A DNA stretch of 64,000 bases from Sclerodactyla briareus (Eukaryota > Echinodermata > Holothuroidea > Dendrochirotida > Sclerodactylidae): positions 62,001 through 126,000 of the forward strand of contig JAODTK010004532.1 of assembly GCA_026419785.1 (NCBI GenBank), given 5' to 3'. The translations under genes and the position numbers were made by a program. The first letter of the stretch is position 1. Every line of letters starts with the position of its first letter. This document shows, one piece after another, positions 36,140 through 46,269 of the stretch. The notes under the pieces are model-generated. The model searched no databases. It was given only the letters and a program-made list of their open reading frames with translations, and was not told the DNA's origin.

Positions 36140-39100
36140 ATTATGGAGTGCGGTATTGCATGTGCAAATCTTGATTTCGTGGAGGCCGAGGTTTTTTTGG
36201 GATATATTAGGAAGGAATAAACTTGGTAATGATGTGAAAGGGCCCGAGTAGTGAAGTATCTAGCAAAATATCATGGAAAGGTGTCAATTGAGCTTGAGAA
36301 GGTTATTCAGTAGAATCAATTAGACCGTGTTGCGGCATCATTGGCCGGCATTCCGTGAAATGTAGTTTTTGCCTATTTAGTGTTCGTTCCATTATGTTTG
36401 GTTGGTATTTTGCGCTAAGGAACTGTCTTCATCTCGGCAAACCAACTGCAGTTCATTTGGCATTTTTCATGGTTCGACTCGCATTTCATTCATATGTGTC
36501 TTGCCGATACGACAAAACCGCCTCTATGGAATTACCAGCCTTAGCCGCAGTTAGGCGGGTATGGGGAGTAGTAGTTAGGTATTCTGTTCAAAATTGTTTC
36601 GAATAAGATGCCAATGCATGTTTTGGCCCTTCAATATTCATGCTTCGATGGACGTTGACAAAGTTGGACATATTATCAGTTGACTGCGGGGTGACCTTCG
36701 ACCACCCAAAGGTCAGGTTCAAAGTTATTTATGGAGTTTGAATGACCATTGTGTTGAAAAAGTGTAAAAATGAATCCTCTTGATTTTCATGGAATGTACT
36801 TCTGAACGGAGTTGACTAGATTCAATAGATGTTTCTTGGCCAGTGTAATCATTAATTTGTGTTTAAACAAGGGGCTCTTTGTTCGCGACTGCTATATGAC
36901 AGCCAATATCTGCACACCATCGACTATTTACTTTTGTGACGACCGCGATATACAGGAATACAACAACATGGATTCACATTTGGTTCTTCAAAACAACTTA
37001 AAATTAGATAAAATAAGAAAAAATTAAACCATCGTGTAGCAAGTAGAACTGAAACCAATGCATAACAGTCCAAATACCTCATTACTAATTCATACATATA
37101 ATTGAATACTTGTTCGGTTTGAGCTACCGGAACCATGGGTCACTTAGTTTAGAAAATATTCCATGGGAACTCATACGGTGACACGCATCCGTATGCGCAA
37201 TTGGTACAGTCATGTGCCTTATTTTGCATATTCAGTGTTGTTTGCTTTCATTTCGAATTTTGCCTCTGCGAACCAAATCCTTTGCAAAATAAGAGGACAT
37301 ATTCCGACATTGGCTCCCATCTCAGTCATAGTGAATCCTAGCCCAGTAGGCCGTAACAGGGAGAGCGGAATTCCGCGTCAATCAATGCCAGGAACCATTC
37401 GACAGCCGGGGCGAATTACGGGAAACCTAGCCCCCGCCCCCCCCATGGGGGTGCGCGCCTATCCCCTCCACCTACCAGGTGGGCGTTTGGCTGTTGTACT
37501 TAGGTTCTCGCCACTCAATTCCTCTTAACACCGTACGTATAATTATGCGGCCATAATCCTAACTCATTTTGTCATAACTTTCGTACTCATGTCCTCGAAT
37601 TTCATATTCGAACATCAACAAGATTTTCAAAAGAATTAGCAAAATGTTCCCCCCTTGTTGCCAAAATACCAAAATGGGGTGAATCGACGCGAGGCCGATG
37701 TCGCATCGAATTTCGAGAAAAAAAAAGAAAAATTCTCGATCCCCACTGTGGTACCACCTCAGTAAAATGCACCGGATTAGGTGATATCGGCGGAACCGTC
37801 AAAGCATACCATACCATCATGTCAAAGGTCATGCTATCTCTATCAAAATCAGTTTTTCCGAAATCGGTGGCGCTCCCCATTCATCGGCCATTTCCGCCGG
37901 GAAGCGACTCGCAATGGCATCTCTAAAAGAAATGTCGGTCCGATGGCTTCGTACCGAGCGATCATTTTGGAGTGTACATTTGGAGTGTATCTAAAGACTC
38001 TCTATAAAGTTGGAAAAATCGACTACATCAGGCATGGAGAAAAGGGCAATCGTAAAAAAAACTGGGACTCCCCCAAAGTCGCGTATTAACTACGCGAACG
38101 GTGTCACTTAGGGACATCCGATTTCACCTTATCCGCAATACCCGATGTGTTCCTTGGTCGCCTCGTGGCGACTTTGCTGAGTACTAGAAGATATGGGTGG
38201 GTGGTTGGTAGAGGAGGGGTCGAGTGTTGTCACGTACGCTTGTGAGGTATCGACCCAGGGTGCCGAATTCCTCCTCTCATTTAAAATAATGAAAACTAAT
38301 TAGGGTTGGAAATTCCACCTCAAAGTCGGAATAAGTCTGAACCTATCAACTCAGATGTTACCTTATATCCTTATCCAGGGTTATCCTACTCGTTTTCCGA
38401 TCTCTCCTCTGATTATCGATATATCGACCAGGCTTAGACGAGCTTTCCGATTTACCGGAAAGATCGCAGATCCCATAAACCGCCCAGTGCACGATGCCAA
38501 CTCCATGTCAAAGTCCCTGATGTTCCCAGGCCACTCGGGTACCTGAAGTGTTTGTTCTTTGGCGATTTGACCCACAATGCAACTTATCGAACTGGGGTTG
38601 CCAACAATCGATCCTCCGTACCATTAGGTAAACCATTCACTTCCCCTGATTGGAGATGCCCCATTTGATCACCAGGCAACGTCTTGCCCAGTTGTTTAAA
38701 CTGCCTAAGAACACCATCAAAGGCTGTAGTTGCAGCAATCAACCCCGCGTGACAGTTTAAACAAACAACCATGTTGTATCGAGTTGGGAGTACCCTGCAC
38801 CGTCGACTCTGCGCAGTCGTTTTGTCTGGATTCGGTTCCGACCAGCTCCTCCCCCCCCGTGCTATAGTGGGTATTTATCCCGGTACATGCCGTTCTTATC
38901 CACGATCAAACATGAATTCCTTTGAAAAATTTATGTCGCTCTTCTCGTATCCGACTTTAATATCCATCAGTCTGTAGACCCGAAGGCATATACTTTGGGC
39001 GCATCTAATCCTGGGCGTTTGGGGTGCGCAGTCCTTCATTTCCAAAAATTGAATACTAAGTGTGCTTATTAGAATACGCTAACATTTACTCGTCAGAAAT

Positions 39101-40290
39101 ATTATCAAGAGCAGGCAGCTTTCGGTGCTGCCATCAGCAGCACCTTTTACGCTCTGGTTGACGTTGGTCCATGACTCTGACAGGTGGTAGTCCATTTGAC
39201 AAGAGACTGCTGTACACTAGGAAGGGGGTGTGGTGGCGTCCGGCATCTTGGTTCATGTTGGAGAACTGGAGCGAATGTGTTGCCTATGGCCTCTCGTACC
39301 CGCTTTCAACCCATCCAGAGTCACGATCTTGAACTTCCCCTCGATGTTGGTGTTGGTTCGTGACAAATGCTCATGCAGCTACGGGGATAAGGCTCTTGAT
39401 TCTGACCCCCAATGCTTGGAGGTTTCCCTTGCGGCGTCACAGTTCATCGCAGGTGAGTGAGTGAACTAGGGTCCAAATCTGTGGAAACCAGGATTCCAAA
39501 AAGTGGTGTGAGGCGGGTGGTGAGTTAACCATCTCCCCTCATTTCCCTCGAAATATGTTCAGTAATGCCTTTCACTTGTGGTAGGTGACATATCCTCTGA
39601 CATTGCTTGTGTGCTTCTGTTTTGGGTGAGGTATCCTTTCCTGCTCCTGGAGCACCCGTTGTCCATTTGGGCAGCCAAACTGCCTCGGGGAATTCTTGAG
39701 GTGATTATGGTAAGTCCTCAGTTATGGAGGTTACAGTTTCACTCACGTATAGAAGAGGCATCTTGATTTATATCCACAAACGCCTGATCAAGTGGTTTCG
39801 TATTTGAGAAATGGCCGGTAGATGAATGATGTGTCCACAACGACCCCCCCCCCCCCCCCCCCCAATTATTCAAATGAAAGCGCCTCGGGTGTCCCATGAA
39901 AATGAACCATATAACAGTGGTTGTGAGATACATTCCTCTGGTTATTCAAGCAGTAGTAAATTCTCGATATAAAAAATATAAGAAAATCATTAATATATTC
40001 ATATACTGACTGTATTACACGTTCCGTTCTAGACTTAGTATATAAGTGTTTCAAAGCTTTCAGTGCTCTCAAGCTCTCAGCGTTCGCGCGTATGTATTTC
40101 TAGCGTTTGACTTTCTTTCAATCAGTTTGTCACGTATATTTTCATTTGACCTTTTTACATGGTGTGACAAAAAAAAATCGACTCTGACATGTATTTGCAT
40201 GAGTTTGACGTTCTTTTTGCAGCGACAGCCGCCCATAATCGGGTTGGCACCATCATTTGGCCTGCGTCAACACGCTTAGAAACTCGAAGC
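36140..40290. other. Unassigned low-repeat sequence
   Basis: About 4.1 kb. Two consecutive minus-strand frames (38584-38772 and 38381-38575) read as mixed, protein-like sequence (CLNCHAGLIAATTAFDG; VPEWPGNIRDFDMELAS) but match nothing I know. A C run of about 18 lies at 39845-39863. No repeats of other window parts seen. Confidence 0.35.
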
Positions 40291-40304
40291 TCTCTTCCTT
40301 GTAT

Positions 40305-40510
40305 ACAGAGGTAGGCTGCAGTCCGAGGTACCTGGTTCAAACCCTGGTGTCATCATTCATGTCATTCACAGCAATTTCTTCACGCTTTTTCCTCGTGAAT
40401 AGGACGCTGCACGAGTAGAGCTACACTCTCATCTGTAGGATGTAAATGGCAGTTGGATGTTAAATGGTAGACTCAGAGGCACTATTCGAAAAGCGAAGGC
40501 GAGATTCGCC
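40305..40510 (+). mobile_element. tRNA-derived SINE, copy 2
   Basis: B box GGTTCAAACC at 40333-40342 follows a short head with AGAGGTAGGCTGCAGTCC. The body has GACGCTGCACGAGTAGAGCT, ACACTCTCATCTGTAGGAT and GATGTTAAATGGTAGAC, as in the copies at 16439 and 45988. The 3' end shows 'gaaggcgagattcgcc', close to 'gaaggcgagtcatcgcc' in copy 3. The head is diverged in its A box. Confidence 0.8.
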
Positions 40511-41318
40511 CCCCCAGGGGTTTATTTTTTTCCTTTTCCATGAGCTCCTGTAATTTCTGACCAGGGATTAACTGAGTCGGCTGGAGACACCTTGTTACAA
40601 AAGCTCGCAAGGACAAGCTCCATCGTATATCTAGGATACAGCAGGGCTACTACAGTTACCCCCTCGCAGACGCCGAGGTCTTCAACTTAGCATTCAGTAT
40701 TCTTGGACCAATTATAATTTGGTTGTCAGTTAATCGCGACGACGACAAGGGGCATCAACAGATAAAACTACACTCTCATATAATACGCACACCCGCCCAT
40801 ATACTGCATAGATTCCTATGGCATCCTTCGAGGAATGAAACAGGAACTCAAACATGCAGTAGTGATACTCGCGGAATTAGCCAAATCTGTAACCAAAGAA
40901 GATCAGTAAAATCTGAATATTTACTCTAAGCAGGGCAAGTAGCAGATAATTAAGCATGACACACCACCCAAGTCCATATTGTGAGGTTAAGTGGAGTTTC
41001 AAGTAACAAGTCCCTTCCTGGGTCGTTGTCTACATGCAAATAATACCATGTGCCTCTAATTCCCTACTTCCCCGGAATGGTAGGGGTTCTATCCGCTCAG
41101 GTGGTAAGGACCGGATCGCAATACACGGTTGTATGTATTGAGAGATGGTTCACTTTAGGATTAATATGTGCTAAACAAGTTTTTGTACCCTGTCGGGACT
41201 TGAATGCTTTGAACTGGCACTAAAAAAAAATTGGGGTCATTTCACAAACTGAGAAACTCACGGGCCTAATCGAAACTTTGATACTTGTTTGCTGTTCGTA
41301 GATACATGCTGACAAGGG
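40511..41318. other. Unassigned sequence
   Basis: No repeat and no convincing frame seen. Confidence 0.4.
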
Positions 41319-41319
41319 T

Positions 41320-41405
41320 GGTCACACACACACAAACACCCACCACACACACACACACACACCACAACCACACAAACACAACCAAACACAAACACACACA
41401 CACGA
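41320..41405. repeat. (CA)n microsatellite
   Basis: Interrupted CA repeats. The frames 41258-41530 over it are artefacts. It is not followed by the element that follows the two GT tracts. Confidence 0.95.
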
Positions 41406-41459
41406 ACAGATTCATGGATCCTTTTCAGAGGCAGAGAAGGTACCCAATGAAGGACGCAC

Positions 41460-42105
41460 CACATTTGCAAATCCCTGATTTCGGCCGAAATAATTGGGCT
41501 GGGCGTATTGAAGGGGGTCAACATTTTTGAAGCCCAGAAAGGGAAAGAAAAAGAAACGTGTCAATTCAACATTTTGGACACCAAAATCCACACGTGTGCC
41601 CCACACAAATGTTGACCACCATCCCCCCCCCCCTCCAGAAGAAATGGCCGTCTTCCATTTGGGTGGGGCATAGTACGGGTGAGGTGTCAAGGTTGGAAAG
41701 TACCTTGCCGTTCCATTTCTGGGCTTCAAAATTTTTGACCCCTCTTCTGTATGGACCCACCAGCACCACATTATTTCGGCCGAAAAGGGACAAATCGCAC
41801 TTTCGTGGGGTGGGGGTCAACATAAGGGTAGGGCACAAGTGTGGAGGAGGTGTAAAAATGTTTTGAAAATTACCGGTTCTTCCATTCTGGGGTTGATTTG
41901 AAACTATTGGACCACCTCTTCTAGGACTCTCAGCACCAAATATTCGGCGAGAATGGAAAAAATCGCATATATGTCTGGGGGGTGGGCCGTGCGTGGGGGG
42001 TAAACATATGGGAGGGGCACCAAGGTGGGTGAGGTATCAAACTGTTGGAAATAACTGTTTTTTTTGACACCTCTTCTATCCCCACAACAAATTTGTGCCC
42101 ATACT
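41460..42105. repeat. Palindromic ~170-bp repeat cluster
   Basis: One unit is inverted at 41460-41640 and is followed by about 2.5 direct units from 41645. The unit core is AGCACCACATTATTTCGGCC, then 'gaaaagggacaaatcgca', a G-rich 'gtggggtgggggtcaaca', 'agggcacaagtgtggg', 'gaggtgtcaaaatgtt' and 'ggcttcaaaa-tttttgacc'. Landmark ttcggc at 41775 and 41943 gives a period of 168 bp. The C run at 41622-41633 marks the mirror axis. The overlapping frames on both strands here are repeat translations. Confidence 0.8.
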
Positions 42106-42420
42106 ATGTCACCAGTGTGCGGGAACGCGCGCAATCCCTTCCGGTTTCTGGCCACATTGGTGAAAACAAGAGGCACCAAAAACGAGACATTAGTTAGCTT
42201 TAGGTCTACTGTCCAACCATAGGAGGGACGTTCGGGCCCGACGAAAGAGCAGGGAACTCCCACTTACCTGGAGAAAATCAGCGTTGAAAATCCAAGCAGT
42301 CTGATAGCCTAATTACTGCAGTTCCAAATCGGCGTGCGCGTGAGAGGGAGAGGAAACCGGACTACAGAATATTCAAGCTCAATGGGGGCACACGGGGGGA
42401 AAAAAGTTGGTGATGGGGGA
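42105..42420 (+). repeat. Third, partial copy of the large palindrome arm
   Basis: Collinear with 3845-4105 and with the reverse complement of 8540-8745: 'accagtg-gcg--gcgcgcaat', 'aggtctactgtcca', then GTTGAAAATCCAAGCAGTCT, GATAGCCTA and a GAGAGGGAGAGGAAAC box. After it, ACTACAGAATATT and a GGGG-rich stretch match 4420-4480 with the intervening arm sequence missing. Shows the arm belongs to a dispersed family. Confidence 0.65.
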
Positions 42421-43848
42421 ACGTTGCTCCCATGTCCCCTTTGGCGACGCCACTGTCATCGAAAAATTCATGCAATATGTGGACCCATTTTGAATCATGT
42501 CTTTTCGGACAACGCAATTTGTTGGCAGTTCCTGGCCGCATTCGATGCCGCACCCAGTGGCCGCATAGTGATGTCAGTGCACCGTGCACTCAACTTCAGC
42601 AAGTGGTCGACCCATCCCATATAGATATATAAAAAAAAATCACAGATCCCACAAGGTGGGACCTAGCATCAGTCGCCCCCCCGGGGGGGCCGTCGCCTCA
42701 ACCCCCTCACCTCAGGATAGCGATTCGTATGTCGTTTGTTTGGTTATTCAACTAACAACAGGAAATCGACAACGTTCCATGAATGAAGGAACAATAAACA
42801 AAATAGTAAAGCCTCTTGTCTTGCCAAACGAATTATGGGGGAGAACCATTCTTTTTTTCATTGGAATTGGGAAAATTTTTTAAGCTAGTCGGAGATAGCA
42901 CCAGGAATTATGCAATTTATCCCCGGCCGGGAAAAACTTCGTCAACGGGAAGACTCCGCCAATAGGGTTTACTGTGGGACTCTCATTCTCAGTTGAATTG
43001 ACAGTGGAAAGTTGCGAGTGACTGTTAAATCGCCTGAAATATAGGCAAATAATCACCGAAAAAATAGTCCATAATACCATGACACACTATTAATATACAG
43101 GAAACCCGTCAGGCCGCACCAAAATGAACACAACTTATTCAAAAAATACCTACAAAAAAGGACTGATCGAAAGCCGGCCAATCACTGCCGACCTGCGGCC
43201 AGTCAGCGTCGAGTAGTCCGGGCCTAATGCAATAACAGTTTTAAGAGGAATATGGCCTTATTCTGCGGGATACATGCGGGAAGCCAGAAGTCAGGGGACA
43301 TACACGGCGGCACGGGAGTGGGAAAAAAGCAGGTGGATTTTCTTGGAATTTATTACTAATTTGGGCACATAGTATAACAGGAATTCTGATTATATACAAC
43401 ATGTTCTCGCCATGTGAAGCTAAATTTAAGAATTCTTTGAAAAACGAGGGAGAACAAAACAAAGTTTCTCTCGGTCCACTGCCGCTCCCTTGACTAATGT
43501 GGCAAGCTAAGCTCGCAGTAAGGAAATTGCCCCGAAAGCCAGTGGGAGAAAACAATGACGGCAATGCGCAGGAAGGAAGCTATCTTCCGAACGAGCTATT
43601 GAGAACAACCCAGAGTAATTTTCGGGCATATTTGTTAAGGAAACATCATTGTCGGCCCAAGGACATCATTATGTCTGAAACCCTACCAGCGCACAAACTG
43701 AATCCCCGCGCGCCTCCAAGCGCGCAAAAAAATCGAAAATGGAGAGCAGAATCAATCAAACTTGATCATTTTGGTCATATGCATTCGTTTTTTTAAACCG
43801 GTTGCTGCTGGCATATGTCGGAAACAGTGTCAGCGAAATAGCTGTTCG
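42421..43848. other. Unassigned sequence between ~170-bp repeat clusters
   Basis: Contains a short GC palindrome around 42678-42690 (CCCCCCCGGGGGGG) and a gcgcgc..gcgcgc word near 43706-43725 reminiscent of the large palindrome arms. No gene recognised. Confidence 0.35.
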
Positions 43849-43849
43849 G

Positions 43850-44400
43850 CTGGAAAATATTGGGGGGGGACAAATGCAATTGCGTATCCTCAACCAATTA
43901 TTGTGGGGGGGGGGCGCCCGTCCCCGTCCCCCCATGATCGACGCCGCCCTTGGGTGGGGCACATGTTCGAATGAGGTGTCAAAATGTTGGAATATACTGG
44001 ACTTTCGGGGGATTCACCAAATCTGACGTCATCTTCTATACATCCAAGCAGCGCTGTCACATTATTTTCGGCCAAAAATGGAAAACGATCGCATTATTTG
44101 GGGGTGGGGGTTGGGGGTTCAACATGGGGGGTGGTCCACAAGTGTGGGTGAGGTATCGAAATTTTGGATATAACCTGTTACTCTTTTTTCCTGGGCTCCA
44201 AAACGGTGACCCTTTTCTATACCCCAGCACCACATTAGTTCGGGCGGTAAGAACAAATCACATAATTCTGGGATGGGGGTAAACATATGGTGGGGAACAA
44301 GGTGGTGAGGTATAAAGGGTTGGAATGACATGTTTTTATATTCTAAGGGTTTAACATTTTTTACCACTCTCCTATATCTAAGCACCAACAGTATTACGAG
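43850..44400 (+). repeat. ~170-bp tandem repeat cluster, second block
   Basis: Three direct units with the same core as 41460-42105: CACATTATTTTCGGCC near 44059 and CACATTAGTTCGGGCGG near 44230 (period about 172 bp), followed by 'gtggggttggggg', 'cacaagtgtgggtgaggta' and 'gggctccaaaa'. The first unit carries G runs at 43863-43870 and 43905-43914. Confidence 0.8.
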
Positions 44401-45987
44401 AATTTGTGCGTTTGCTAGCTACCAAAAACATAATAATGTGGTGCCCCACTACTTGCGTACGTGAAAATAAACGTTGCCAATCCATGACTCCCGGACAATA
44501 TCCACTGTACACTGCATGTGGTGCTAATCACCGAGTCTTTTTTAGTTCGGTGCATTCCAAAAGGCCGTATGAATGATAGACTTAATTTTTTTAGTCACAG
44601 TGATAAAGACTAGTTGACTTTTCGGGGAAATGTACCAATGTTAATGAGATTAGTGTAAGAAAAAAAATACTTTGTTAATCTATGGATACACTGTTACGCG
44701 GGAGAGTAAAAAATGCGGCCTGAAAGATTTTTTCCCCAAATCGTCGAGAGGGTCTTTGAATGGCTTTACGTAACGCCTGTGATTTGTATTATTGACAAAA
44801 CAGAAAACGGTCACCAACTATCATTGTTTCAAATTGGCGAAGTGGACGGAGGGAGAACAGCTGTGTTCCAACCTAGAGGGCGTAAATACGAAAAATCCAG
44901 GATTTTACTGATTACTAGAAAACAAAAATACGTCGAAGGCATAGCCAAGTCATAGCCATGAAAGTTTAGAGGAACATACGACCAAGTCGGTGAGATTTTC
45001 TATTCAAAGATGTGACGTCGACAGGACATTAGCAAGGGGCTCGTACTCGGACGTATAGGCGAACGTCGTGACATAGGCAACGTGCGAAACTCACTTCATC
45101 ATAGGGGCACTTTGCGTTAGCAGGTCAATGGAGCAAGCCAGAAAAATCACGATATCGATCATTTGGGGGTGTATGCCAAACCAAATTCTGAAATTTTGTT
45201 CTTGGTATTTCTATTTCACAAATTGCAGAAAGCAGTCTGATTGAAATCTGTGATTTTTTGGGGGACCCGGGGCGGTGGTTCGGGACAGGGGCCCTGTCTT
45301 GAAATACTTTTTCAATTGCGAGGGCTATTTTGAAGAAAAAATCGCCACTCTAAAAACTTAATTCCGGGGGGCTACTGGAGAGCTTCCGGGGGGCTACTGA
45401 ATAAACATCAATTTGTTCAGAAAACGAAAATGGTTAAAATTGACAGAAAATGTATATCCATTTGGTGCTACTGGGGTAGTCCCACTAGGATGAGACCCTC
45501 AGAAAGGAGGGGGTATGATTGAGTCCTTGCCCAGATGGCGGGTGATGAAGCGGAGGGTGGACCACAGCTTCCAGGCTCTGTATTCTCCTCCTTAGGCTGC
45601 AACTTGCAATGTTACACCGTAAATGCCACAGACCAAAAACAATGGAATCATGTCTCTTGTCAGAGTTCGAAAGACTTTGTAATTTGGGGTAATTATTCAG
45701 GACCAGAAATTGCCCCTCTCGAAATCATTCTGGGTGCTACTTCAGAGTGCTACTTGATAATATGATGATGATTGAAAAACAGGGGATCTCATTCACTTGC
45801 CTACATGTATGTAGCTGCATATGAGGACAATCCTTAGAGAAACAGGTGACATTTGATTTCCCACAGTAAAACAGGAAATTCTGGGAAATGGCCCCCCGGC
45901 CATATTAGAGCCCAGCTGCGCTCTGATAGTGGGCGAGCTACAGGCTGTAAATAGATTTTTTGCCACAAGTTTTAAACACGTTTAATG
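44401..45987. other. Unassigned sequence
   Basis: Two short forward frames (44713-44955, 80 codons; 45535-45765, 76 codons) are of mixed composition but unrecognised. Phrase 'ccggggggctactg' is repeated at 45364 and 45388. No other structure seen. Confidence 0.4.
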
Positions 45988-46265
45988 CGGTGATGGGGGC
46001 AGAACGGTTAGAGTGCCCGCCTGCAATCCAAAGGGTCCTGGTTCAAACCTTGGTGTGGACAAAGATACCAATTTCCACCCCGCTCATTTCTTGTAAGAAA
46101 AGTGGATGCACGAGTAAAGCTGCACTCCGTCCGTCGGAGGGGACGTTGGGGGACGTTAAAGGCCGGTCCCAGGCGCGGATTCTAACCCCTGCTCGTAAGG
46201 TCTGGACACGTATCGAAGAAGAGAAGGCGAGTCATCGCCGGTGTTCATGCCAACGATAAACGAAG
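45988..46265 (+). mobile_element. tRNA-derived SINE, copy 3
   Basis: Best-preserved head of the family: A-box-like GGGCAGAACGGTTAGAGTGC (from 45997) and B box GGTTCAAACC at 46040-46049. The body GATGCACGAGTAAAGCTGCA, CTCCGTCCGTCGGAGG and GACGTTAAAGG parallels the copies at 16439 and 40305. The 3' boundary is uncertain. Confidence 0.8.
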
Positions 46266-46269
46266 ATCA

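Noticed and set aside
37163-37528. 121-codon frame with a hydrophobic N-terminal stretch resembling a signal peptide
   Set aside because: The rest is Pro/Arg/Gly-rich without a recognised domain; chance is the simpler explanation.
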